Positions 22,347 to 34,989 of a stretch of DNA of 64,000 bases are shown here, in pieces. The stretch covers positions 3,316,001 through 3,380,000 of the forward strand of contig CM040748.1 of assembly GCA_022829145.1 (NCBI GenBank). The letters are read 5' to 3'. Position 1 is the first letter of the stretch. The number at the start of each line of letters is the position of its first letter. The notes under the pieces were generated by a model, which saw only the letters and a list, made by a program, of their open reading frames with translations, did not search any database and was not told where the DNA came from. The stretch is from Albula goreensis (Eukaryota; Chordata; Actinopteri; Albuliformes; Albulidae). The translations under genes were made by a program, and so were the position numbers.

Positions 22347-24680
22347 ATGCATATTTTACAATAAAGCCAGACAGTCTGCCAATTACTTCCAAATACTGAA
22401 TGAAACTTGGCTTTTGTTTGCTGACAGGCAGGGAGAATGAAAAGAGATGGCCGGCGCAGGGGGAGAGTGGAGGCAGGGGAGGGAGGGAGGCGCCAGCGCC
22501 GAACCCTGGGGGTTTCATTTAGTGTGAGGGCAGCACAAACACAATTATAAACGGCAGAAGCTCCTGAGACAGACAGGCTGGGGGAGTGGCAGGGAGAGAG
22601 CAGGATGCCGCTCTGGTTATTGGTAAGATCATTTTTAATCTGTGCGTGTCCTACAGCGCGGTGTCCACTGACCTGAGGACTGGGGCGGAATCGCCACCCC
22701 AAACACGGAGCAGGAGATATTGGGGAAATATTTTAAACCCCCCCTCACCACCAACACCAACCCCCCCCCCCCCCTTAATGATGATGGAGCCCTGACTACA
22801 GCGGAATAGGTCATGGGGGGTGTGGGAGGGAGAAGGGTGTGGAGGAGGGAGAAAGCAGCAAGCTAATGATGTCAAGCTGAACGTTAAAGGTCAGCTGAAC
22901 TTTTGTAGGCTCCATGGGGGGAAACAAGAGACAGCTGTAATATGGGGAAAATACACATTTATTTAAGACTGTTTCCCAGTAAACCTGCACCACACCTACT
23001 CAGCCCCGAATATGGCCACAGACTCACTGTGGCACGGTTTGGGCCATCTGGCTGTTTGCCCCAAAAACATGGGCTGTCATATGTTTGCAGAGTAAGACTG
23101 GATCGGTTGCGAACATTGTTTTCAGGTGTTTCATTTGAGACTCTGCTTCACCAAGCTGCGTCAGCGTGTCCTCCTCTTACAGGCTTGGAAATCAGTTTCT
23201 TAAGAAAATCACATTGAACATTCCAGAAAAGATACAAACAATTAGCTATTTCTGGGGAAAATGTTTTAAATTAGTTGGATAAGCATAATTTTCTTTTAAA
23301 AGTCCAGTCCAGAACAGTTGTCTGCAGGCAGATCTCTGAATATTTAAATATTAAAAAAGTTATCTGGGCAGAAGAAATTCAAAGTTTTATATTAGTTTTT
23401 TTGTTAAACTATAATAATTTTTGTACTATAATAATTTAATTCATAGCTATAGTGCCTTTTATTTACACTGCTGCTTACACATCTTATGTGGTAGTATGCT
23501 ATGTATCATTTCCTAACCAGTCATGTTTATCCGTGTGAATCTCCCAACCGTTTTCTAAAATGTGCAGGATATTTCCAAAAACAGAAATGAATGTTTGGAT
23601 GATGCAAGTTTATCAGTCTGTTAAAACCACATACAGCTGATGTGTATGTAGGCCCATGAGAGGGCAGCGGTGAAATGGGAGAAGGGATTATGGATGTCTG
23701 TTGTCTGTACCGCATCACTTTGAGGTTTTGAATACACAGAATGGCATCGGACCGGATCCAGCCGTTCTAGTTCATGTGTTGCTTTTTTGGGTCAGTGGAG
23801 GTGGGCTGAGATTGGGATCGGGTGCTGCCATTTTGGCAGAGGCTATCATACATCACACCTTGAGGTCATTGTTTCTCTGGTTCCCCCAGAACAGCAAAGG
23901 AGAAAAAAAAACACATTCCTTTGAGATCACAGCAGGGATCGGGAACATCAATAAAAATATTTGCCATGAAGATAATGGAGCTTAGCAGGTGCACGGGGCC
24001 GCAGATAGACCGTTGTAGGCTGTGAAATTCGCAGTTGTCATTCGACACCCACATCGCTACACTTGTGAGAGTTTGGTCACACGTTCAATAGCCCAGATAC
24101 CTATGGGGATAGCTTCCCTTTGAATTTCATAAATAGATTTTTTGCCAGCTTTGTCCATATTTCTTTCTGTAAAATGTTTTTTGGATTATTATTCTTTTTT
24201 GGTTTCTTTTTATAAGGCAAACTAAATGACAAACATACTGCTTGCATGGATGGGTATGACAACAATAAGACCATAAACCTATATTTCAGAATGAATTGTA
24301 ATGTGATTGCATTGTTTGTTACCTTTAATGATTACCTACATGTTGTTAATGATAGATGTGCTCTCCGTAAGCTGTTAAAACAGCAGCAGATGTGTGTTGC
24401 TGTAACTATATAATATATTAGAATTTCATTCACATGCTTGTGATAGATGTGATAGACAAAAGCCCTCTCGATAATTAAGGCTCAAGCCATCCAGCACGTG
24501 ACCTTTTTCAGCAGCTTCCATGTGGAAAAATGTATCGGAACATCAAGTCCAGGATCACCAGACTCAAGGACAGTTTCTTCCCAAGGGCAATATGAACCCT
24601 AAATGGCTAACCCGTGCTGTCCAGCCTTGCATTACGATCATATTTATTATTTTTGTAATTATTGCTAGTATGTATTGTCT
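22347..24680. other. Unique DNA, GC-richer at the start
   Basis: About 22,380-22,700 is GC-rich and repeat-free. A C-run of about 16 lies at 22,759-22,774. ATGCCGCTCTGGTTATTG followed by GTAAGATC near 22,605 resembles an exon end, but the next acceptor-like site is under 60 bases away, which makes a real intron there unlikely. The rest is unique. Confidence 0.4.
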
Positions 24681-24706
24681 TCATTATTATTATTATTATT
24701 ATTATA
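24681..24706 (+). repeat. (ATT)n microsatellite
   Basis: About eight ATT units. Confidence 0.93.
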
Positions 24707-26111
24707 CTTCTAAGAATAGAGTTTCTCTGCTCAAGAATTTCATATATTGCCATACTTTGTCAAACAATGTTATGACATTAAAGCTGACTTTGACTGCTAT
24801 ATGCAAAGTCTGTAGTGACTCACCGCTGCCACAGACTAACGTGTAAACTATGTCCCACTCTTTCCTTCTGTAAGGGAAGGTGCAGGTAGTCTTGGGTTCC
24901 AGTGAAAATGTTGGAGAATGCAGTGCGCCCGGCTCCTGGCTGTACAGTGATCCACATGCAGCTTCTTCGGTTTCTTCAGCAAGAGAAAATAGGAGCCCTT
25001 AAGCGCTATCTGCTGTGTGGCACTTGAAGCCATAAAAACCAGAACCTTGGCCGTTGTCATTAGCTAATGACCGCACTGGGACAGTAATGTGTCCTGGGGC
25101 GCTCCAGAGACCATCCAAAGATCATGTTCTGATTACCAGTGACACAGAGAAGATATGAGGCATTACAAAATCACATTTAAAAATTAAAAAATCATGTTTG
25201 GAGTGCATGCCACATTTCTTTTTATGGAGTGGTGTTTATGTTTTATCCTGCGGTGCATGATGGGAATAATTGAACTATGAACATCAAAGCATTGCTGGGG
25301 CCCATATTACACCAAAGATACATTCAACCTATTTCCAGTATGGGTGTTATGATTTCAGTCAGAATATTAGATCAATTGCATGCCATCCTTTTTTCGTTTT
25401 TAATCAGTCAATTTACAATGGATACAAGTCTGTTTCAAATCATGTTCATACTCCTAACCAATACCAATGTAGCAACTGGTTGGAGTCATCTCGGCACGTG
25501 TCTATATGTAGTCATGTGTCTATATAAAAATATGTGTTCATTTAGTTAGCTAGAAATACGGTGTGCCTTCTGCCTCTACTCTGTAGAGGGCCTTTGTGAG
25601 TGATGACGTGCAGCTTGTCTCTTCCTCTTGGCTACCCTGGTACCGCTATTCTGGTCAGTCCGATCCTCTCTCTTCTCTACACGTGTCTCCACGTTAGATT
25701 GAAGCAGATGGATGAACCTAGTGTAAGCTTTATCTTCATCCCTCTTAATTATAAATGTACAGTGTTCCCGTCCATCTGCAGCAGAGTTAGTTCGGGCCCC
25801 TCTACGCCGCCCAGCCTAGCCCTGGTTTTTTTTCTGTGGATTTCTTCTTTTATGCAATTGTTGGAACGGATGAATGAACCTTTGAATGTAAAAATTAATA
25901 CGAATCCTTCAGCATTGCTTGCGTGCTCTTTCTCTGTTCCATCATCTCAGATAAGAGTAATGCCATCTCACATATGCATGCATTAGGGTGTACAGCCTGT
26001 GCACTTCAACTGATACTGTCATTATTGCACTTACATAGAGGAATAAATGTAACAGCAAAACAAAAATCTGCAGACTTAGAGATCTGATTTTTTTGTGTTT
26101 TTGACTGCAAC
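24707..26111. other. Unique DNA, no gene seen
   Basis: A 128-codon + strand frame at 25,600-25,986 lacks a recognisable domain. Its hydrophobic look comes from T- and C-rich DNA. Nothing else supported. Confidence 0.45.
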
Positions 26112-26220
26112 ATTACAGCACATGTCATTAAATTATTGGCATTTTGCAGACACTCTTTTCCCAAGTGACTTACACCTCAAAGTGCACATGCAACATTCAT
26201 CAATTACCCTGCACATGTCT
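26112..26220 (+). repeat. Fragment of widespread fish repeat (copy 1)
   Basis: GGCATTTTGCAGACACTCTTTTCCCAAGTGACTTACACC, then CTCAAAGTGCA, matches the copies at 45.7, 52.6 and 59.4 kb (consensus core GCAGACGCTCTTATCC, AGAGCGACTTACA). This motif is abundant in teleost genomes. Its exact family name I cannot confirm. Confidence 0.8.
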
Positions 26221-28933
26221 GCAAAATACATATGTGAAATAAACATAGGCCCATAGAAATCTTACTGTATGTATTGCCTTTGGCTGGTGTATCTCAATTC
26301 AACAGCATGCTGCACAATGTGGAGAGAATATTTATTGAGATGCGCAGCTTAAGCTGAAGAAAATTAGTGGCCTATTTCACTCAGACTGAAAGGTAATGCA
26401 AACTTGCGTATGTGTGGATATGAACATAATATATATATATTATATATGAGTGAGAGCATATTGTGACGACTGGCCATGCATTCTTCCATTTCTTTTGCAG
26501 ATATTAACAGCCATTTTCAGTGTACATTTGCTCTGAGCCAACTCTGCTAAAAATTGCTTCGACCTTCTTGCTTTAACTGAATATACATTAGTTTTTTTTT
26601 CTCTATCAATTGAGTTCTGCAAGTGCACTACACTGCTGAGGTTGTGTTGGATTGACATAACATACATGGATGGAATGACAGTGTGAATGTTATCCCTGGT
26701 TAGGAGAGATAAAAATAAGGAGTGGACTACAATGGTGTTTGCGTTGTAAATTCATAGTTTATTTGTGTGTTTATCTGATTGCTCAACATTGCTCGTGGTG
26801 GTTTTGCTAAAGAGTTAAAGTATTTAAAATATAGTAAATTATTTTGAGTTAACTATCGATGTTGATAAGTGACCCCCTCAACAATATAATTTTGTGGTCT
26901 GATCCCCGAATTACCTTATGTTTTAAAATGTACAGACAATTTGACAAAAGACTACCAGTTCACTCAAACTTAAAAAGAGAAAACATCAACAAAAACGTGG
27001 AAGCTTGATTGCTCCTTTTAGGGAAAGCTACAGTAGTTAAATGCTAGCAAAGTATGGGGTCCAGTAATGTTCAGTTGGAGATTTCAGGGCTCCAAATGGC
27101 TCTTGACAGTTTTGTTTTTACCTGGTAACCATTAGCAACATTCTAAGCCCGACAGTTGAGTTAGCCAACATTCTTTGGTGATTAATCTGCATTTTTGAAA
27201 CTTCATGTTTACTTAATCTAAGGGGCCTGCCTCTGAGTGATGGATTCAGTAAATGTTGAAGACTGTGGGTCATATGACCGAAAATGGAAAAAAGTGGGAT
27301 ACATGGGGGTACTGTGCACTATTTGAATAAAACATGCAGTCTCAAGCACAAACTCGTAAATACCCAAAGACCGAATTTTCACCAGACACCCATGCTGTTT
27401 CTTTGAAATATGAATGTGAAATGTTTCTGACAGCATTTGAACCAACCGAACCTGGAATCTCTTTCCAGGCGCTGAGGGGGACGGCGGGGTGAAAATGCTT
27501 TCTGCAGCCTTTGCTTTCTCCGAACGACATGCGGAGCCCGCTGGAATGCACTTTGCTCAAGCCTCTTTGGTCACAGAAACTTAATCTGAAACCTTTGGCC
27601 AGAAAATGAATGGGAATGGGGGAAGCGTGTCCGAGCTCCGCGCTCTGTGACAGCAGGCAGAGCAGAGACTGTGTTCAGGCACTGGGTCTCTCGGCTGGGG
27701 ACTAATGTGCTCAGACTTAGCCAATACACACTGGAATATTTACCCTGATGACTGTGCAATTGTTGTTAAAATGCAGTCACATGATCTTGCAAACATATAA
27801 CTATGTATCACCATAGAGAATCACAGAATCATTAAAAAAAAAAAAAAAAACATAGCTAGCTATCTTTAGAAAGCTGGTCTCCTCTGCTGCCCCCTGTCTT
27901 GCTGATAACCATATTAATAATTAACTTTGAGCACTGGCAGCATTAACAAGCAAGAATACCCAAAGGACAGGATTTCTGCAAGACTGTCAATTTAATGGTT
28001 GAATGACATACAAGCATTAACTTGTGCGATGCGGTGAGATTGAACACACTGCACTCTTATTTAGATTATCACAGATTCGCAGTTCAGGAGGCCAGGGGTA
28101 ATTGAATCTGAGCGGCTCTTAAAGCAGTCACCTACTGACATAGGTTTACTGAGGTTTGTCAACACTTCTTACTGACGACAGCTGCTGTCTGTCGGGCACG
28201 GTGCAGCTTGCAGCACGCTGAGTGAGGGCGATGGTGACATAACCCACACAGAAACTACAATCACATGTTAACATTCACCCTGTGGGTGAAGAAAAGGCAT
28301 AAGACTAGCATGTATATATTAACAAATCTCTCTCTTCTAATAGGCTAATTATAATATTTTATCTATTGTCATACTTATCAATGCATTTAAAATATGCCAC
28401 CCTCTGTCCCTGAACACAATTCTAATTCTAGTACGAACTGTTTTATATTTTGTGCTAATATTGTACATTCTACTGCAAGCCAGTTATTAGCACCCAATAT
28501 CTGGAGGTGCAGGTTTATACAGCATTCGACCCCACTATACCTTACAACTCAACGGTACCATCACCTGCTGGACGAAAGTAGAAGCTTGTGTGCTTTCAGA
28601 GTAGAAGTGAAAAGTTATAGATGACTGTATGCACTCGGGAAGCTTAATACCACTTTTTCACCCTGTCTGTGTTATTGTTAGTTATATAATGTAAACTTGG
28701 GAGGGTAAGAAAAAATACAGCTTAGTCTTATAATCAATTTCTCAAACAGAAGCTGGAAGGATTTCATTTAGGAGGTACCTGCTCGGTCCCCACGCAGCTC
28801 CTACCTGGCCCAGATCTCTGCTTCATTACTCACTCTGCCCAGTCCAGAGCTGGGCCTCGTCTCCCTGCCCAACACGGACTGCCAGTGATCAATGCTGCCG
28901 GGGTTCACCTGTCGGCAGGTGGATAGAGCTCTA
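26221..28933. other. Unique DNA, no gene seen
   Basis: A short AT repeat lies at 26,430-26,448 and a poly(A) run of about 17 at 27,834-27,850. The stretch at 27,460-27,720 is GC-richer with short minus-strand frames that have no support. Confidence 0.5.
27884..27900 (-). promoter_or_regulatory. CTCF-like site
   Basis: On the minus strand AAGACAGGGGGCAGCAG resembles the CTCF core (CC-N-N-AGGGGGCGC type), keeping the AGGGGGCAG centre. One such match is weak evidence alone. Confidence 0.3.
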
Positions 28934-29190
28934 GACCTGGATCGCCAGGTGGTTTGTCCCAAATTCATATTGATTTCAGGAGTGTTTGGTATTCATTTAC
29001 CTGAAGTGGTAATGAGTGATGTTCCATTAAAGTACATCAGTGCTGCTGGAGATGCCCTTTCTCCTGAAAGGCAAAGAGTTCCTGACCTGGATTCACTCAT
29101 ACCGCTGTGTGGATTGTCCCAAATTCCTATTGATTTATGGGAAATGTAGTATTCATGGTACTGAGTGATATGCCATTTAAAAACATCAAG
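28934..29190. repeat. Diverged tandem duplication, period ~150
   Basis: The segment from GACCTGGAT (28,934) through TTGTCCCAAATTCATATTGATTT, GGTATTCATT and GAGTGATGTTCCATTAAAGTACATCAG recurs from 29,084, with TTGTCCCAAATTCCTATTGATTT, AGTATTCATGG and GAGTGATATGCCATTTAAAAACATCAAG. Two copies with moderate divergence and small indels. Confidence 0.88.
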
Positions 29191-30280
29191 ACTGAGATAT
29201 AGGATTCTGACTGTGCTGGGAAAATGGCTCAGGGACAGGTCAACTACATTAAATGCTTATTGCACAAACGCCAATATACATATGATGGGGAAAATGTTTG
29301 GATTTCTTAAATCCTGGCTGGCAAGGCTTACAAGTGTTGCGTGTACATGATGTGGTCAGTTTAGTAAGATCTGTGTTCATTTACTAAGATATTAGCATGA
29401 CATCCTCCCACTGTTTTGGAAACTAAAGTAGAATGATCAAATTTTCATAATCATTCTTGGTAACCTACAAAATTGAACATCCTTGTATCTCAGTTTTAAG
29501 ATACACAGTCTTATTTGCTTCTTATAAGTTGGATGTTATTCTGTGCATGGAAACAGTTGTCCGTGGGATTTTATCCTTCCAGTCCGTTAGTAAATAAACC
29601 TCTATGTGTTTGCATCTGCTGGAGTTTGATGTTGTAAACACTGCAGATGGCTAATTTGAGGGGGAAACAGACATGATTCACGGGTTGCTGTAGACTTTGT
29701 TGATACAATCAAATTTTTAAAGAGCTAAAAAGAAAGCAACATTTCTGCTCAGTGAAACTTTAATTTTTAAGAGAGGAGGTGGTAATGAACTCATCCAACG
29801 TACTCAAGAAAATACACATGATCTCTATTTATAAACATGTTCTCCATTGCAACTTAACTGGAGGTTATAATTTGAGTGTTAGAACTGCATGGCAGAAAGT
29901 ATGCATTTTCATTTTGAGTAAATTACGGTAATGCTCCGTCTGCATTACCCCATAGAGCAGCAGGTGGCATTTTAACTGCTGTGTTTTTATTTTATGAGTC
30001 ACCTTAATGACATGCAAATATAACAGTGAGACAGTACTTCACTTGATTTGTAACATAGCTACTGCGGGTTAGATTTGGTTGCATGGGACCGGTTTGACCC
30101 TTGAGCTATCCACTTTAACTGCTGATATCAGAACCGTTAGCTACAGTATGTATCCAGCGTTTCAAAATGAGTAAGACATAATATTCAAGCCACCCAAGAC
30201 AATACAAAAAAAAAAAAAAGAAAAAAATTTTCAGCAAGGCAGAAAAAACTGAAAGATCGTTTTTACACAGGGTTGATTTA
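29191..30280. other. Unique DNA, no gene seen
   Basis: AT-rich unique DNA, with poly(A)-rich tracts near 30,207-30,227. A site AGCAGCAGGTGGCA near 29,957 loosely resembles CTCF. Nothing else. Confidence 0.5.
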
Positions 30281-30289
30281 AAGATTATT

Positions 30290-30720
30290 TTGACAATCCT
30301 TTCTGTCAAATGCTCTTTCCTGTCTTTGATGAGCTCATAATTCACACGTGTCAATGACAATAACATCTGAGTTACTGCGTATGACAGCAAGTCCTCTGGT
30401 GCCTTGTAGTGCCTTCTATGTGCTTGATTGACCAAGTCTATTTTGTGATGTTCTGCAGCTCCTGTGAGCAGGCCCGCTGCAGTGTAGCGCGCGTCTGCTG
30501 AACACGAGCGAAAACCCAGACAGCTGGCAGTCTGGTGACGGGAGCGCTGTCTCTGACACTGTGTCAAGAGCACCACACTTCACGGAGCGGGCCCTTCTCA
30601 AACAATGACAGCCATCAGCTATGGGCTGCTGGGGATCCATTTGTCTTGTTGAAAATCAGCGCTCATTAATTTTATGCTACTCAGCTTTTCGGGGGATCCG
30701 CAAATCAGGTTGTCTGTCTC
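30290..30720. promoter_or_regulatory. Enhancer-like block with Pbx/Meis-type sites
   Basis: Repeat-free and CpG-containing, with GTGCTTGATTGACCAAG (Pbx-like TGATTGAC), ACAATGACAGCCATC (Meis-like TGACAG) and CTCATTAATTTTATG (homeodomain). A 153-codon minus-strand frame (30,115-30,576) spans it but is partly a poly-Phe run read through a poly(A/T) tract, so it is not accepted as a gene. Regulatory assignment is by motif and texture only. Confidence 0.33.
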
Positions 30721-31500
30721 CCTAGATAGACTTCTCTTTCAAACCCCAACAACTGGAAGCAAAGCGCATGGAAGTCCTGCATCGACCCCCAGTCTGCATT
30801 AGCATACCGACTGATAACTGAAGGAAGCACAGAGAGCCAGGAGAGTGGGTTTGATTGGTTTCTTCCTATATCAAAAGGAACACTCACGCTATGTGGGTTT
30901 TTTTTTTTTTTTTTCAAGAATCCTGGTTTGGGTTGAAATTATATTTTCTGGGGGGACATATTGAGAGGGAACAGTTGCAGTCCAGATGCAGCAATGTTTG
31001 CCAATTTCGACAGCGATCAGCAACAGGACGGCAGACATTAGAGACTGCTCGCATGGAACTCTGAGTAGTTAGCGGGTATCAGTCGCGGGATTAGACGCAG
31101 GGAGAATGCGATGGACCTGAACTGCGACTTCAGCGGACTCCGCACTTCCCACACACGCAGTCATCCGTGCCACTGCGGTTTGACACTGAGAAATGAAAGC
31201 AGAATTTTGGAATGAAAAATACACCAGAGGGTATGTAGCTAAAAATAATATATATATATATTATTTCCAAGGTAACCAAAACATTCAGTTTGTTTTTCTT
31301 CTTTTCTTACATATCACTTATAGAGTAGTTATAGAGTCTTTGTTTTTTTTTGTTCTGGTTGTCAGTTTCTTTGCCTTTTGTTGCTATGTTGGTATTTTTA
31401 GACTGTTCTGTTTATCTAACATGTTACTTTTTCATTATATGTAGACATAATTGCTTTGTTAATGTTAAGCATTAAATTCTTTTTTCAGTTGTGGTAACCA
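30721..31500. other. Unique DNA, poly(T) and AT repeats
   Basis: Poly(T) run at 30,897-30,914. Short AT repeat at 31,248-31,264. About 31,000-31,190 is CpG-containing and may extend the regulatory block to the left. Confidence 0.45.
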
Positions 31501-31514
31501 GTTACCATGGAAAC
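31501..31514 (+). promoter_or_regulatory. RFX X-box
   Basis: GTTACCATGGAAAC is a close match to the palindromic X-box consensus GTTNCCATGGNAAC, directly preceded by GTGGTAACCA, another half-site. It is the best of the three X-box-like sites in the window. Confidence 0.5.
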
Positions 31515-32290
31515 ACCAACCACAGTTGACTGAAGGCAAACAACGGCAGGGAGGCCTGGCAGTGAATCTGTGTGGTATGAACAGGTATGCAGAGGCAGAA
31601 ACAGGCCCTGTGGACATTCATACTACATGCCTCTCCATAGACAGCCTGCTTTATTTCAATGCAGATCGAGTCCAGTACACGGCCCAACACTTGTGCAGAA
31701 TGCAGAGGGAATGCAAAAATGAAACAAGTCAAAAGTATGTCACAGGATATAAAGAAGCAGAAACTCTGAGGTGTGACACTAGATAATTGGACTAAGGAAC
31801 ATGTGGAAAAAGGACGCTAGACAGCTTTAATGCATACTATTTGAAGCTGTGACATGCAGACCTGTCTTCAATAGGTTAGGCAAAAAAAAAAAAAAAAACC
31901 GGAGCAACAGTGTGAATGACTAATGAAGTACGGCTAATGAGAAATGCTGGTTAGTATATCACAAGGCTAGACAAGCAGAGCTAACAGGAAATGTAGACTG
32001 TCAGTTGCATTCCAACTGCTTCAGGAAAATTGAGCAGGGGCATCTACTTCTCTGCTGTCCATTTAGAAGCCCCTTAGCATAGCAACACACTATAGCAATA
32101 GCGACTTCCACCACCTCCAGCGCCAACTGTATGAATAAATGGCCACCTTTTTTCCTCAGAGTTGTATTTTATGTATTTATTTATATGATCAGATTAATCA
32201 ATAAAATCTTGTGGTTACAGTTTTTTTTTTTTTTTCAGAAACAAAGAAATAGATTACTTGGGGAAAGGAGGCATGGTACAGACTGTGCAA
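31515..32290. other. Unique DNA, no gene seen
   Basis: Poly(A) run at 31,881-31,898 and poly(T) at 32,220-32,235. The 86-codon frame at 31,526-31,786 has no recognisable features. Confidence 0.5.
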
Positions 32291-32790
32291 ACCGTGTAAA
32301 TATTTTATTGATGTTATTTACCATATGTATAATAAAGCGATGCATAATTCAGAAGTGTATTATTGGATCCTGCAGCTCGTGTACGGCTAGCGGTGAGGCT
32401 CATAAGAGGCAGGAAATTGTCTATCACGCGTCTGAAAGGTGCGTTCAGCCGGGATATATAAGCTACCCCAGCACTCCCGGCTCTCCCCATTGGACGGCCC
32501 ATACAATGTCTCCTCCTTAAAATAACGCTGCATCTTTTTCTGGATGGGTATGCGGCGGACCGACAATGATGCGGTGGGCAATGGTGTGATGCCAACTTTA
32601 ATCGATTTTGCCTGTCTCAAGATGACATCCTGAAATTTGAGAAATAATTTGAGGTGGAGCGCCATTGACGATAATCAATGATGCAGCCATTCTGAGAGTG
32701 CTGCAACCGCGGCTCCATGTGAGGATGGATAGCACGGCTCCGTGTACTGACTCTTCTTAAATATGACCTTGTGTCCTCTTTGTGCTTGAA
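32291..32790. promoter_or_regulatory. CpG-containing conserved-looking block
   Basis: A repeat-free block with retained CpGs and motifs such as GCGATGCATAATTCAG, AACTTTAATCGATTTTGCC and ATTGACGATAATCAATGATGC. Frames on both strands overlap it, which is usual for GC-richer non-coding DNA. Likely regulatory, possibly a promoter (see the TATA entry). Confidence 0.33.
32455..32462 (+). promoter_or_regulatory. Possible TATA box
   Basis: TATATAAG matches TATAWAAR exactly and sits in a GC-rich setting (CAGCCGGGA before, CTACCCCAGCACTCCCGG after), as core-promoter TATA boxes do. A start near 32,488 would be implied. No downstream ORF or splice donor confirms transcription. Confidence 0.2.
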
Positions 32791-34890
32791 TTCAATGGCT
32801 GGGATTCAGTCAACATTTGTACTCAGCTTTTACTTACAGTTGAATGATGTACGCTACGCTTTTTTTTTACAAGAACAATTTTGCGAGTTAATTTTCAAGA
32901 TTGCTAAACTCAACGAACGGTGTCAGTGAAGGTACAAGTGAATACTTGTGTTGAACTGTGAGTCTACATTAGGCACAAACTAACTTGATTCCTCGCCTCT
33001 GTTGTTTTAGTGCGCACTCTTGGCCGGGAGTTTCATTACAAAACACTCCCAGCAATGTTACGGGCGTGACATTCCCGTCCAGCTGTGCCGCCCAGCAGAA
33101 CTCAACGTGTGCGCAGAGACAGCGTGTGGCTAAGTGGTTAGCGCCGTAATGAGACGAGAGAAAAATGCGAACAATAATTAACTGTAATGTCCTTGTTCTC
33201 ACCATCTCACAATGATAATGAAGTGACAAAAATCATCAAATCAAAAAGTGCAGATTTTGCTGTTCTTTTAAAAGAATGTAATGCAGTAGATACAATGATT
33301 TAGCTGCTGAATGAAGGCGTTCTACAGACCTTCTGAAATACTATGCTTAGTCAGACATTGTATTTTACCTAAGTCTATTATCTTTTCAACTTGCAAAAAT
33401 AAAATAATGATGAAAAAGGTCTAAAAATGCCTAAAATTCAAATGAAAAATTTGAGGTTTTTTTTTTTTTTACTGTATTTAATACAGATGGCCTTAAACTA
33501 GAACAGTAGTGTAAAGATATGCTTTTGTGAAGTGTTACTTTGGTGGATTTTTGGAAATAATAGCGTTAGAAAGGGAAGAAAGAGTGAATGTATGACTTCC
33601 TGAGTGAGTGTTGCTCTAATTGTGCTCCTTCTGTTTCCCCTGTTTGGTGCTTCATTTATTCAGGCTCATAATCTCTCTCACATTTTGTGAAGTGCTCTTC
33701 ATAAATCCATGAGGCTGAAAAGTTGAAAATGACTGAAAAGCGAAACTGAAAGCTTTGAGCGGCGTGCTTTCTGTGACCTCATAATATGGGGGGGGGTGGG
33801 GGTGTGGTGAGTTAATGGTACAGTCTGACTTTTTAAACTGTTTTAGCTAAACCATGACATTCTGGAAATATGAAGAAAAAATGTATCACAAATGAATATA
33901 AATAGTGTTACTCAGCGCCTGGCTGAGACTGGACTGAAACAGCCCAGGTAACAGGTATAATCAGCCTCTCTGTGACTGTTTTACCTGAGTCCACATTAAC
34001 TTGATATGCGGCCACAGACGAAGCTGAACAACGGTCACATGGTCCATTTGTAATTTTTAGCTGCATGTTAGACAAGCAGATGTCCAATGCAGTGCCTCTT
34101 CTGAAAGAGCAGAGTTTCTGTAATAAACTGTGTTTGTGTAGTGTGACAGACACTCTATATCACAGTGATAATAGTACAATAAAATGCCGATGGACACCTA
34201 AAAGAAGACTTTGAGGATTACTGTTTTCGATATGGTATTCATTCTGGAAGGTTAACCTCTGCTTGAGTGTAAACGCCCTGTTGTCTTAGTCTGAACTTAA
34301 CTATTTTCATTATAACACTGTTTCTGGTACAGTTTATGATTGTAACCTTCAGTGCTCATCATTCATTCTTATACAGTTCAAATAGTGTTACATACACAGA
34401 TAATATGAATAAACATATTTTAAGCACATTCAAAACACCACGTTAAACAATGTATTGTTACATGCTAATGGCATGCACCAAAGCACTGCGATATCCTATC
34501 ATTCACATTCTATTTACATTCTAATTAGGTAGTAGTTACGTATTCTGATTGGTTACATTTTTTTCTAATTACATAGCAATTACATCACAATTGTATTGTC
34601 ATCACTGCCTTTAGGCTTATTGGGGGAGTTACACTTTTACCCTGCCTAAGCTGCCATTGTAACCTAATTTTGTCATCTGTTATCATTATGACCGGTGTTA
34701 CTACTGTTTAATAAGGCGTATATATGTTAAAATGGGTTGAGAATTGTAATATCCTCACTGTAGTCATGGCTAGTTCTTTGATGTTTGCCAGACGGAGACG
34801 GACATGTGGTGATGTAATGTGCAAAGAGTGAAAGTCTCAGAGCGTGGAGAGTGTCAGGCGGTAGAGAATGCTAAAAGCATTGAGTGATGA
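32791..34890. other. Unique DNA, one enhancer-like patch
   Basis: About 33,000-33,240 is repeat-free with CpGs and AACAATAATTAACTG. It contains GTGGCTAAGTGGTTAGCGCC at 33,125, like a tRNA A-box region but with no B box. Poly(T) at about 33,457-33,470. G-rich run at 33,788-33,808. Nothing else supported. Confidence 0.4.
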
Positions 34891-34989
34891 ATAAGACACA
34901 TGCCGAAACCACCACCCCCCCCAACCCCAACAAGGTCAAAGCCCAAACGCAGGTATTGCACTGTTTTTTTTTTTTTTGGGGGAGGGGTG

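Noticed and set aside
22600-22680. ATGCCGCTCTGGTTATTG/GTAAGATC as an exon end
   Set aside because: The nearest acceptor is under 60 bases downstream, too short for a normal vertebrate intron, and no continuing frame was found.
22145-22702. 185-codon minus-strand frame
   Set aside because: Contains Asn/Thr runs from the TTG repeat; the flanks show no domain.
30115-30576. 153-codon minus-strand frame
   Set aside because: Includes a poly-Phe stretch from a poly(A/T) tract; the remainder lies in a block that looks regulatory.
33120-33160. tRNA gene (A-box-like GTGGCTAAGTGGTTAGCGCC)
   Set aside because: No B box, no anticodon arm and no acceptor-stem pairing downstream.
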